From: Callaeas wilsoni
Taxonomy: Eukaryota > Chordata > Aves > Passeriformes > Callaeidae
Length of the DNA stretch: 64,000 nt
Reading direction: 5' to 3'
Assembly: GCA_013398955.1 (NCBI GenBank)
Contig: VWPU01017854.1
Location: 124,001-188,000, forward strand
Both the position numbers and the translations under genes were made by a program. This document shows positions 12,087-23,187 of the stretch, in pieces; position 1 is the first letter of the stretch, and each line of letters opens with the position of its first letter. The notes beneath the pieces are model-generated. The model saw only the letters and a list, made by a program, of their open reading frames with translations. It was not told the origin of the DNA and made no database searches.

Positions 12087-13682
12087 CTAACAATGATAAT
12101 GTTAACATATTGCATGCATGTTGTAGCAAATGGATTGTGGGACAGCAGACTATATATGAAACATAAACAGAGTTCTCTCATAAGGCTTCTTGCTGATTAA
12201 CTCCAGATGCCTTATTGCAGTGACTCTGCAAATAACATCTTTTAAAAGTCAGACCCACATACACTTGGATGAGAGTCAGCCACGCGTGGAATTTTTAGAG
12301 CAATGAATATACAACATGTAATAAAATTATATTAGAATATCACTAACTGAAATAGCCCCAAATTTAGGCGTTAGTCTCAAATGATATAGAAGGCAAAGGG
12401 TTATACTCAATTATAAATCAGGTGCCTGATTTAGATAGACAAATCTCCCTGCTTATTCAGTAAAAAAGCCCTATGTTTTCAAGGGTGATCAGAAGCCCAA
12501 AATTAGGCTTCAACTCTGAACAGCCCTCTGAAAAAGCCTAACTCTTTCAAATGTCTGCATCATTCACCTAAAACCATTCATCTAAAACATCTAAACCAGT
12601 TACCTAATGATGAGAAATAAGAATAATTCTGCACATAGGTATTTCAAAAGCACTGTGTGAGCTTAGGTTCACACCTATGCCAGTCTGTGGTCTTTTCCAC
12701 TATGGCAACTGGCTTCCAGAGCAGCCTTTGAGTCTTAGTCTTGTAACTTCCCCCTTCCCCTCTGTGATACTGTCAGTGCTTGCTCAGTCAGCTCTGGTAT
12801 TTTGCTAATTCTCCCTGTCTCTGATTTTCATCCCTGTTTTTTACAGTTCCTTTTGCTGCTTCACAGCCCTCTGCTCATTCTGTATTAATCCCCTTTCTAC
12901 ACTACTAAAGGTCTGTTGGAGACCTTACCTGCTACCTAAACTTTTCAGAGTTTCACTTACAAGCAGGACAGACTGGAAGAGCTCTCAGCTTCAAAATTAC
13001 TGTTGGTGTAGCAATGGAAATGCCTATCACTATGAAACAAGATTGACATACAATGCCATTAACCTATAATTTATTTAAAATATGACTAACATAAAAAGGA
13101 TTTTTAAAAGCTCATGACAATTAGGTGCTGTAATATCTCAAAATCTATTGACCAAAGATGGTAATTTTCTTTTTCTTCGTTGGCTTTTTTTGATTTTTTT
13201 TTTTTTTAGCAAAATTTATATAGTTTTAGAAAACAGCAAAAAACCGCCAAATCCACAAAATGCCAAAAGCCACTAGTTCATGGGAAAAATAAATGCAGAA
13301 AAGCACAACCAACAACTCAAACCATTCTCTACATGAAATTAGAATCATCTTAATTTGTTATATTTTGTAAAAAGAACAAAATGTAAAAATCTGGAACAGT
13401 AACTGGCCAGTCAAGTTTTAGCTGCACACTGTTTGAAAAAGATAAAGCCTTTCAAACAAGGAATGAAGCTATAGCCTGTGCACTAATACAAATTCAAAGC
13501 CCATGGACATCACTGGAATTACTTCAGATTGACATGTTTGCAAAAGGAGTTATTTCCACAGAATTTAAGAGGTAAGAGGAAACAAGGTATTAAAAATACT
13601 AATTATTGCTAATAAATAAAAAAACTCATAATAAAACCACTTCTAAATCAGTCTGAGCTATAATACAGCTTTATTGAAGTAC

Positions 13683-13812
13683 CTATTTTATCCAACGTTT
13701 GTCTCCACTTAGGTGCCTCAGGAGAGTCAGGGTTCTTCTCCAACAGCTCTGTAACTTTGTCCTTTAGTTCCTGCACTTTATTTGCACTTTGCTTTAATTC
13801 GGTTTCAAAAAG
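13683..13812 (-). CDS. DST: DST rod exon
   Basis: This internal exon of 130 nt encodes [20 protein letters not shown] then [20 protein letters not shown] and DKI, ending one base into an Asp codon. Human has [20 protein letters not shown]. Acceptor is cacctaaattttcag, donor is ATAG|GTACTT. Confidence 0.95.
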
Positions 13813-15443
13813 CTGAAAATTTAGGTGATAAAATAAATAAATATGAGACTAAAGACAAATGGTAAAGTTTGCAGTCCATAATACTGAGGTGACAAACATG
13901 ACAATAAAAAATAAATATCTAGCCTGTATATACTTTTCCGCTATGAATCTCAAAACACATTATAATGACATATGTTTGCTAGTCAAGTTTTTTGGAAGAG
14001 AGAACCTGACCGATATAAACGATATAGTTATTGCTTAATTTGAACAAGTGACAGAAATAGAAGAATTCAGATAAATAAGATTCACTAGGTCCCATCATGT
14101 TCACTTATACTTGGAATCTATTTGTGTACAGAAAGCAAACTGACTAATGCAAAGTACAGCTCACAGCAGAAATAACTCAGCTAGCACCGACAGAGAGGAG
14201 TGTGGTGTGGCCTCATTTACCTCAGTGGAAGTTCTGCTATCACAGACTATTTCGTGTGGATCCCCCAAACCCACAGTTTAGAGAGAATCAGAGTTTTAAG
14301 TGTAAACCTAACACAAGACTGAGATACTCCAGCAAATCCTAATTAATGCTGTTCTTGCAGACAGAAGTAAACGTTTCTTATATGCCTGGCAAAGGGCTCA
14401 TATATGAATATTCTTAAGTAACTAAGCTTGCCTCATGGAGCTGCTTTCTAATTATCCAAAACCTACCAAAAAAAATACTGAACAAACTATACTTGATTTA
14501 GACCTTCTAGTGAAAGGTCCAATGCATCAGATGACTCTTGCCTGAGCACTCACTCAGTTTTCCAACTATTTGTGAATACTTTTCTATTACTACACTGCAG
14601 GTTAGAGGATCGTGTCAGCTTTGCACATTCTCTCTTAAGAAAAAAGAGCTGGTTTTCTTTCACACTGAGTCTGAATTTTAGAATTGAATATTATCCACCT
14701 CTGAGGAACTTGGTAGCTGGTCAGGTTAATTTTTAAGGGTGGCCCGCCAAATACAAAAGAAACTCAGTTAAATCAAATTCTGTCTTTGTTTATACACAAT
14801 CACAAGCAAGAAAAGAATTTTCCCTATCCATTACACTTCCCTTTATAGATGAACCTTACACGTGTAAATATTGTCCTTCATTGCTAGGGAAGCATATGTC
14901 TTCAATGCTGAAACAGGACAGAAGCTTACTGCTGATTCAGTGGTTTTCTCATATCAATTATAAAGGGGGAAGGAGACTGTTGTGCAGCTCTATAACTTAA
15001 CAAGCATGACAGGGCTGCTGAAGAGAAACACTGCCTTGGAAGAGACATAAGCCGCTGCAGCTGCAGAGACCGAGAGGTCTGTGGAGCGTCAGTGAACCAG
15101 CAGCTGCAGAAACAGCTTTTGGACAGATACAGTACAAGTAATCTATTATATACCTCTAAACCACTAAGATCAAAAAAGTTTATTGCATAATCAGTATAGC
15201 CTCACCTTTTCAAACTGTCCACTGAAATTATTATTTTCTGACCTGCAAAACTCATGCTTTCTGACACAGTGCTCCTTTACTCCACTGACACAGTTTGCCA
15301 GGTTTGCTCTAAGCCTGACTAATATGCTTAGTAGGATCATTTAAATACTCACTGCAACATTAAGCTAGGCTGAGATATCAGTTATTTCATAGCATCTGCC
15401 TAATAACTACAAGAAAAAATACTTCTTTGAAGGCACAAAGTAC

Positions 15444-15679
15444 CTTATGTTGCTCAACTTGGGCTTTAACTGCTTCACTATCTGTTGGAGCAGCTTCCCA
15501 GTCTGACGCAGTTTTGTCCATTTTTTGCAACCAATGCATCATTGAGGCTGATTCTTCCTGAATATTTTGCATTTTTGAAAGCATACTTTCTAGTTCTGAA
15601 ATCTTTTCGTTCAATAAAACTCCCAAATCTTCATAGCTGTGGTTTACATTAGATATAGCTTGCTGAACAGTTGTCAGTT
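15444..15679 (-). CDS. DST: DST rod exon
   Basis: This internal exon of 236 nt starts by completing a Glu codon. It then reads LTTVQQAISNVNHSYEDLGV, LLNEKISELESMLSKMQNIQ and MMHWLQKMDKTASDWEAAPT, ending VEQHK. Human has MMQWLQKMNKTATKWQQTPA. Donor is AAG|GTACTT, acceptor is tctctttacag. Confidence 0.95.
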
Positions 15680-16518
15680 CTGTAAAGAGAGATGCATGAA
15701 GACTGTGTTAAAAGTTACAAGCCCTTGAAACAATACTGTATGTACTGAAACAGTACTGAACAGCACTCTGAGTTACAATAGCTAATAGTGCCCCAAATAA
15801 GAAGTCACTGAATATGTTAGAGTTATTTCCAATCCACACTAAATGTGGCAACGCTACATCTGAATAAGCTAATATAAGTTCCTATTTGCAAGACCTTCTT
15901 ATTTCACATAAATCATTATTTTAATACATACAAGTGCACAGACATTTCAATCTTTCTACCCATTGCTGTTTTAGTATTTTAAGTAACAATTCCATGACAA
16001 AAGTTGAATATACTGGGCTACAGTTCAGTACTGTATAGTCCTCATATAAGTTCCTTTGTTTCTACAAAGGAGTTGGCCACAGTGATACAAATGTAAATAA
16101 AACAGGTGTCTTTGTATACTTATATTTGTGTATACACATGCTGTGAATGCTGATTAGTGTTAAAGTTTCGAGCCCGATAGAAAGGTATTTCTCAAAAGTC
16201 ATGTCTTATACTAAAATAGCCATTCCTATACACATTTATAAAATGTATGCTTTGATTTTTAAAAAAGTATATATTGATTCAGAAAACAAGGCCAGATTTG
16301 GTTGGTCTTCAAAGAAAATAAGGAGATAGGTATTGTTATAACTACTTATATATCATGCCCTAGTCAATACAGTTGTCTTATGTGATGGTGATGTGAAATT
16401 TCAGTCTAATAATGACTGCTATAAACAGATTTATGTACAACATTTAAAAAATACTTCCCATATTTAACAGCAATTGGCAAGCAACATTTCTTTATCACAT
16501 GCTGAAATTTTTACTGAC

Positions 16519-16581
16519 CTTTATTTTTCAAGAAATCCTGAGTTCCTGGAGCTCCTCCTTCACCATTTAAAATTGTGCCAC
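16519..16581 (-). CDS. DST: DST small cassette-like exon (63 nt)
   Basis: This exon of 63 nt, flanked by phase-1 introns, encodes GTILNGEGGAPGTQDFLKNK. It is similar to human GAVLNGEGTATNTEEFWANK. Because its length is a multiple of three and both phases are equal, it can be skipped without a frameshift. Acceptor is ttgatccacag, donor is AAAG|GTCAGT. Confidence 0.9.
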
Positions 16582-19074
16582 CTGTGGATCAAAAGAGATT
16601 AGGCCTCTTGCTTATCTGGGCCTTTTCCCACCAAAACCCCAGCACTTCATTTCCTCTTCAAACCAGCATGATCCATAGCTGTCATTACGACACGAAGAAT
16701 GAAGCTCCAGCCAGCCGGTGGTATCCCATACGCAGAGCGTGTGCATAGTGGGTATGTACACGCATGCACTTGGAAGTGTGCACACACGTATCATATATCA
16801 GCAGTCCTACTGCTCACAATTCTGTACTAAAGAGCTGACCAAGGCCGAAGGTTTATGCACTAGTTACGAGGCCTACTCACATCCAGGTTGCTAACATCAC
16901 TTCCTTCCTCTCCCCCAAAGGACCCTGTTCCCTGCTGCGAACACGGTTTTACCCAGCCGTGATGGGTATAGCCTGGGAGAGGACGAGCTGGCAAATGCTG
17001 CAACTGAGGAGAGCACTAAACATTAAACAGCAAAGAGGCCCAGACTGGTCATTGTAGACACCACAACCAAAGGCACTGCTTACTTAGGGCACCTTTACCC
17101 ACTAGGGAAGTGGCTGAGATACCATTCCTGGAGGTATTTAAAAAACATGTATATATGCTGCTTGGGGACATGGTTTAGTGCTAGACTTGGCAGTGCTGAG
17201 GTAATGTTTGGACCTCATGATCCTAAGGGTCTTTTCCAACTTAAAATGATTCTATGGTTTATGTGCACTATAACTCTGCTCTCAATACAAACTGGATTAA
17301 TCCCTCCCTATCTTGTCATAAGCAAGACTCCAGCAAGTGCTCCATGATAGGAATTGCAATGTGGTGCTCTTACTGTTACACCTGAAGTCCTTACTGTCAC
17401 TCGGAGGCAGCCACTCACCAAGGCAGCTCTGCTAATTAAACATAATCTCAGAGCCTCTGAAACCAGAGCTAATGGGCTTTGTAAAATGGAATCAGCCCAA
17501 AGAGCAGGGCCACATGACCACACTGCAGAGAACTGCAAGGAGAATCACTTCCCGCTCTCCCGCACATATGTATTCCCAGATGAGCAATTAACAGAGGAAG
17601 ATTAATGGTTGCCTTGGAAAAGGCTATGCATCCATTCCCCAGTACCAGCTGGACAGTGAGGACCACATTAGCGGCAGCTGGAGGATGGCAAGAGAAAACA
17701 AACCAGATAAGAGAAGTCACAGGCTCCAGCCAGAGTCTTGTAGATCTTCACGCTCTATTAGCTGGACTCTGGTATTTATAACTGTGCTAAAGTGATACAC
17801 GGTACAGCTCTTGCCAAGGAGGGCAAATGTTGTTCTGGTCTGGAGGATTATAGCTGCTCTTATGTGATAGCTATTTAACTACTTTTCTATCTGGATGCAT
17901 AGGAGTAGAAAAAGAGGCAGAGGAATGAGCCCAAATAGATCATAGAAGATTCCAAAATGTTCTTTGAAAGATTTTTATTTAAAGTTTAAAAAAAAAACAG
18001 CAACAAAAAAACCCCCCCCACAACCTAAACCAGAGGCAGCTATTACAAAGAGATATAAGAAAGAAAGTGTTCTGCTTTTGCCCAATAGGTATCCTCTGCC
18101 AGTCCCCAAGCTCCCAGTCATTTGCAGATGACCAATGAGGGCCAATACACTTGAATTTATTTCCAGACCTAGTCAGTTCAAGAATTGACTGAAAATGTGC
18201 TTATGGCCTTTAAAATGCCCAACGTCCTTGAACTATGTCTGCAATGATACTTGGCAGAATTACTGGTTTCTGTAAAACAAATTAATATTTAACACTAGAG
18301 TAAAAAAAAATCATGGAAATAGACTTGCTACCTTTAAATTATGATTACCAATAGAATAGAATTTAGTTGAAGGTCCAGACAGAAAACACATTTTGGCCCA
18401 GGAAAATCATGCTGGGATACAAAGTTGATTCCCTTCTGTGCTGTTGTTTCAACTAAACATTGACTAATACTAATTATGATATCATATTAGGATGCGTAGG
18501 CTCACATTTTATATAAAACTTCTCCTCATTACCCTTTTAACAAAAACTCCATGACTCTGCAAACCATTCTGTGTTTGCTTGATGTCACAGAATAGCCTTT
18601 TGGCCATTAAATAGGTATCTCTGTGCAGGTCCGACAGTGTTTGCAAAACAAGGCTTGTATTTCTCCTGCTTGCAGACTTGATGGATATGTGAAGCACCAA
18701 ACACTAATCAGAATAAGTCAATTTCTCATTCTCAGAAGCCTTCTGGCATGAGGTGAAGGCAACTGTGATACTGTCATTTTATTCACTATCTGTGAATTAT
18801 GTAACAGCTCTAGGACACATTAATCATTTACATCAGCACACTTTACATTATTTTGGCAGAGTAAAAAATAAGAATGTGTGCTGAGTTACTACAGCAGCTA
18901 GACAGTTTAAATAGAATCACAGCAAACAATGGTCAGAAGAGACATGGCTACATGTTTTCTCACAAATCATAATATTCAGAATGCTCATCCAAGGGTAAAA
19001 TAATTTTAATTTTTACCTTAAAGGTTTTAAAAATTCCTGAAATGTTAGGGTTACTTAATTATACAAAAGCTTAC
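16582..19074 (-). other. DST intron with CR1
   Basis: Between the 63-nt exon and the 127-nt exon. It contains the CR1 tail at 17104-17262, flanked by a somewhat GC-richer stretch (about 16600-17780) of unknown origin and short A/C homopolymers near 17990-18020. Confidence 0.8.
17104..17262 (+). mobile_element. CR1 LINE 3' end fragment
   Basis: The sequence tggctgagataccattcctg, ggaggtatttaaaaaacatgt, ggggacatggtttagtgct, agggtcttttccaact and the terminal attctatg mark an avian CR1 tail. It is on the plus strand, inside the DST intron between the exons at 16581 and 19075. It is older or more diverged than a consensus copy, with several substitutions visible. Confidence 0.9.
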
Positions 19075-19201
19075 CTGATTTGGCAACTGCCCTCAGTTTT
19101 GCAGGAGAAGTCACAGCAGTGATTAAGTTACACAGTAAAGTTCCTCTGCTATTCATTTTCTGCAGTTCAGGTGCCTTTAATGTCCATTCATCTTTTAAAT
19201 T
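19075..19201 (-). CDS. DST: DST rod exon
   Basis: This internal exon of 127 nt encodes NLKDEWTLKAPELQKMNSRG then TLLCNLITAVTSPAKLRAVA, ending one base into a Gly codon. Human has SLCNLISAVTTPAKAIAAVK. The segment matches the stretch in the DST rod where spectrin repeats are interrupted. Acceptor is cttaaccag, donor is CAG|GTAAGC. Confidence 0.92.
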
Positions 19202-19456
19202 CTGGTTAAGAAAGATAGTAATTTGTCCATTACAAAACTGACTTCAGACTTAAAAGAACTAGTGTACAGAAAAGAACAACTTTGCTGCTTGGGAATCTGT
19301 TGCAAAACACATAAAGCAAATGGGAATGTAAATGCAGACTGCAAGCCCCCTAGTCCCCATTACTGTGACTGCTTACACCTTAAGTCTATATTTCAATATT
19401 CGTAATAGATGCCTTATCTCCTTCAGCCAGATTTCACTTCTCCTACAATGGCTTAC

Positions 19457-19613
19457 CAACGTCTCTTCCAAAGGTTTCTTTAACTCCTCTGTATTCAGAG
19501 AGGGCTGTGCTGCTGGAATTCGTTCTGTCGTCTCTTTTATCCATTTCTTCAATGATTCTACAAGGAGCTCAAAAGCATCCATTTGTTTCTGACAAGATGA
19601 TACATCCTCTTCT
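19457..19613 (-). CDS. DST: DST rod exon
   Basis: This internal exon of 157 nt completes the lysine codon and reads KEEDVSSCQKQMDAFELLVE then SLKKWIKETTERIPAAQPSL, ending EETL. Human has SLKSWIKETTKKVPIVQPSF. Acceptor is ttaattgtctag, donor is TTG|GTAAGC. Confidence 0.93.
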
Positions 19614-20157
19614 CTAGACAATTAAAGACAAATGAATGACAGTATTCCTTCTAATAATAAAACCAACAAATATTATTAATCTGATATTACTAACCCTAAA
19701 ATCAAAGTGTCAAAAAAGCTAATTTTATGGATATAAGCAGAATGTGCAAAACCTAGTCTTACTGTAAAGGTAATTTCTATGGAATCTCTTAACAATTTCT
19801 CCAGTCTTCCTTTGCAGCCTGATGCCAAATAGTATTCTAAATCAATATACACAAGCAGCAATTTATGTTCTATCACAGAAAGGAAGCAGTAGGGTTTTCT
19901 TAAAATTGCCAAGAATCCCATGAATTTCACAAAATATGAAAAATTATTGATCTTTATGGCCCTTTTTAGAGGTCTTGAGCCAGACAGACTAACTACAGAG
20001 GCATTTTCAAATAGAATCTTTTCCTTTCAATAAAAAACCCCTCACTTACTCTGGTCAACTACAATATCTTGAGATTGCATACAAAAGGATAGCAGTAATC
20101 ACAACATTCACACTGTGTTATTAGCCAAAGTGGATACACTTTGATTATTTAACTTAC

Positions 20158-20324
20158 TTTTCTTTTATTGTCTCCTCTACCTCTTTGAATTTCTTTGACA
20201 AAGCATTTACTTTTTCTAATACCAGTGCTTTATCTCCAGGAAGAGCATGGAATGAAAGTTCTTCAAGGAGCTGCTTCAAAACTTCCAGATCCTTCTTGTG
20301 TTGTGCCAATTCTACACTAGCTTC
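20158..20324 (-). CDS. DST: DST rod exon
   Basis: This internal exon of 167 nt encodes [20 protein letters not shown] then [20 protein letters not shown] and ends in a split lysine codon after TIKEK. It is similar to human HKKHLEVLHSLLKEISSHGL. Acceptor is attttgcag, donor is AAAA|GTAAGT. Confidence 0.93.
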
Positions 20325-20501
20325 CTGCAAAATAGGATTATGTTCTCCATATTAGACTTAACAATCACTTGTTCAAAATTAAACTCTTGATTTTAGCTAA
20401 CCAACCAAAGCTGGGAAAAAAACATGCCTTGTTTCTTATTCAAACACTTAGATGAGTTAGACTAAGAACGCACAACACATACAAACTGAATGCTACAGTA
20501 C

Positions 20502-20819
20502 CTGCATGTATTGAGACACTTCACTAACATCCTTTCTTGGTGCCTCTGTCTCACTTAGTGCCTGGTTTTTCTCATCTAGAAATGATTGAAGTTTTTCTGA
20601 CAGACCTTCAAATAACTCCACTTTAGTCTTCAGTTCCTCCATTTTCATAAGCTTCTCTCTATGCTTGTTACTTGCTGCAGAAAACCGTCCTGCAAGTTCA
20701 CTCATTTTAGCTTGCAGCGTGGATGCAGTGGATGGATCTGTTGTTTCCATGAACTTCTTCACTTTTTCATTCATAGTGTTTATACTGCTTTGGCGACCCG
20801 CAATGTCTTGTTCTAGCAT
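20502..20819 (-). CDS. DST: DST rod exon
   Basis: This internal exon of 318 nt (106 codons, phase 0) encodes [20 protein letters not shown] and [20 protein letters not shown], ending SEVSQYMQ. It is nearly identical to human; the first Met is internal. Acceptor is ttgtatgtttcag, donor is CAG|GTACTG. Confidence 0.95.
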
Positions 20820-21084
20820 CTGAAACATACAAGAGCTACTTTGTATTACTTCCAACTAAATTTTAAGAAGTGAAATTCATCTACCATATAAACCAACAAA
20901 TCAGTACAGCTAGACCAACAGTGTAATCTATTTCAGCTACAAAAATCTTCATCAGCAGTTTCACTTCACACAATAGTCCTCTTCAGTATGTTGAATCCAT
21001 TAAAGGTGTAACCGAAGATTTTAATTCTTTCTTGAAATCTGCATTATCAAACAAATGTTTCTTCTTTCAAAGAATGCTACTTAC

Positions 21085-21293
21085 AATGCTTTTACTAATA
21101 ATATCCTGAATAGCAGCAGAATTCAAAGGCACTTGATCTTGTTCTTTAAGGCTCTTTTCAACTCCTTCCATCCAATCCAGCATTTCATCCAAACCATCCT
21201 GCACACTAAGGGATCGTGTCAGAGTTACTTGAAGCTTCTCATTCCTTTCATTCACAGATTTGGATAAATTGTCATATCTTTCCACGATATCAT
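21085..21293 (-). CDS. DST: DST rod exon
   Basis: This internal exon of 209 nt completes the split Asp codon. It then reads [20 protein letters not shown] and [20 protein letters not shown], ending QDIISKSI. It is almost identical to human, including the conserved EMLDWM spectrin tryptophan. Acceptor is ttctctttatcag, donor is ATT|GTAAGT. Together with the exon at 23064-23187 it restores phase 0. Confidence 0.95.
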
Positions 21294-23063
21294 CTGATAA
21301 AGAGAAGATGTATTTCAATTTTTTCCTCTAGCCAAACTAAGCTTTTAGCTGACTTCACCAGCACTTACCAGTTAAGTCAAAAATTGCTAAATTAGAATGA
21401 AGGAAAAAAAAGTCAGCTTTAGTCAGTAAAAACATGGAAGCAAAGACCAAAAACTTCAGAGCCAAGAAACACAAGGGAAATGAGGGAGTAGCATACAGCT
21501 GTAGTTCCCAGTGTTAGAAACTGGCTTCCATGCAGCTCTAGCTTAAGACAGCTGTTGACTGTTCCCAAGAAATAAAATAGCAGAGTATTAAGACAGCTCT
21601 TCTACAATTATGTCTCTTATGTTATTGTGAGACCTGAGAGGTATGTACCTCCTACAGAGTTTTGTCACCCACTCCAAAGAGTCAAGCCACAGGTGTTTTA
21701 TTTTGTTGTTCTGCAAGTTACTTATGGGATTCCATGAAGAGATAGCTGTGTGATACACAGAGAGTGTCTTCAGACTTCAGACAGTGGTGAATGTCATGCT
21801 GTGCTACTTCTCACAACTGACAGGAAGAGTATTAAGTGTATGTGGTAAGGTTGTGGTGGTGGTAAGGTTTTGTTAGTGACAAGTTTTTTTGGCTCATGTG
21901 AGAGGAGGTCAAGGACTGTCCCATGGAAGACACAGATGGTTCCAGCCAACTCCAGCTGACCCATCACAGGGCACAGCTGAGCTTCTCGGCCAAACTGGTG
22001 GTGCCACTGGAAAAAAGTATTTAAGAAAAGGGAAAAAACTGCATGGCACTCAGAAATTAGGGAAATATGAAAACAGCCCTGCAGACATCAAGGTCAGAGA
22101 AGAAAGAGGGAGAAGATACGCTCCAGGTGCTGGAGCAGAGATTCCCCTGAAGCCTGTGGAGGATGGAGGAGCAAATAACCACACTGCAGCATTTAGAGGA
22201 CCCATGCTAGAGGAGGTGGATATTTCCTGAAGGAAACGCAGCCTATATCCACACTGGAGCAATATCATCCCAAAAGATTTCAGCCTGCAGAGAGGTGCCT
22301 CACCAAAGCAGGGGAAATGTGTGAGGGGAAGCAGCAGCAGAGGAATTACAGACCACAATCATCCATTTCCCATCCACACTGCACTGTTTGGCAGGGAGGA
22401 AGTGGGAGTAATTAGGAAGGAAGGAGTGATGGAAGTCTGGAAAAAAAGTGGGGTGGAGGATAGTGTTGCTGTAATTTGTTTCTCATTTCCACAACCTATT
22501 TTGTGTGTTTAGCGATAAATTAAAGTTAACTTCTGCTAAGTCTATTTTGCCCATGACAGTAAATGGTAAGTGATCTTCCTGTCTTTATCTCAACCCATGG
22601 GCTTCTTCATCTTAATTTTTACCCCCACCCACTTGAGCAAAGGGAGTGAGAGAGGTGGTGAGGGGGCATCTGGCATCCAGCCAAAGTCAACTCCTTCATA
22701 GACAGTTTCTTAAAGTCAGAAGGAAATAATTCCTAAGCTAAGCAAACTTCAAATAACTGCTTGTAAACAGGTTCCTTGGAGTCATGTTTCTCTGGAGAAT
22801 TTATGATCCTCAGCAAATCACCACCTCTGCTTGGCAATCCCTATTTCTGTAAAAAGAAAAAAATGAAATGACACTGAAAAGCACATGGATCAATGCAGGA
22901 GAGAGACCAACAATAAAGTTACTGTGTTGTAATGACTTATGACTCAACAAAATATGGACTTGAACAGTGACACAAGAATGTGGAAGCTGTAACTGGTCTC
23001 TTTCAGAACCTGCATGCAAACACAAGTGATAAAAAGAGGTATTAAGAAAAGCAAATATTTTAC
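21294..23063 (-). other. DST intron with LTR
   Basis: About half of this intron is the diverged LTR at 21837-22698. The remainder shows nothing recognisable. Confidence 0.8.
21837..22698 (+). mobile_element. diverged ERVL-like LTR of the same broad family
   Basis: The element runs from about tgtatgtggtaaggttgtgg to ggcatccagccaaagtcaac. It shares with the LTR at 31209 the 3' segment (tttatctcaaccca, catccag, and the preceding gtctgttttgcc-like region). Motifs such as gagaggaggtcaaggactgt and ccagctgacccatcacag belong to a related subfamily. The boundaries are approximate because the ends have decayed, and no clear target duplication was found. It is antisense to DST, between the exons at 23064 and 21293. 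Confidence 0.8.
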
Positions 23064-23187
23064 CCAGTGTTTTCTGAATCTCATCTTTGTCTGGTGTCAA
23101 CTCTCCCCTTGTGTCCAATAACACTTCAGCAGCTTTTTTCAGTTTTTCTACAGCAATTTGGTGGTTAGACACTTGTCCCTGAAGAAC
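23064..23187 (-). CDS. DST: DST rod exon
   Basis: This internal exon of 124 nt encodes VLQGQVSNHQIAVEKLKKAA then EVLLDTRGELTPDKDEIQKT. It ends one base into an Asp codon that is completed by the next exon. Human has [20 protein letters not shown]. Donor is CTGG|GTAAAA. Confidence 0.94.

Larger units (their letters stand above)
10485..15443 (-). other. three DST introns around the exons at 11887 and 13683
   Basis: Introns of 1.4, 1.6 and 1.6 kb. They hold short T runs (10990-11000 and 13190-13206) but no recognised mobile element or extra exon. Confidence 0.7.
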
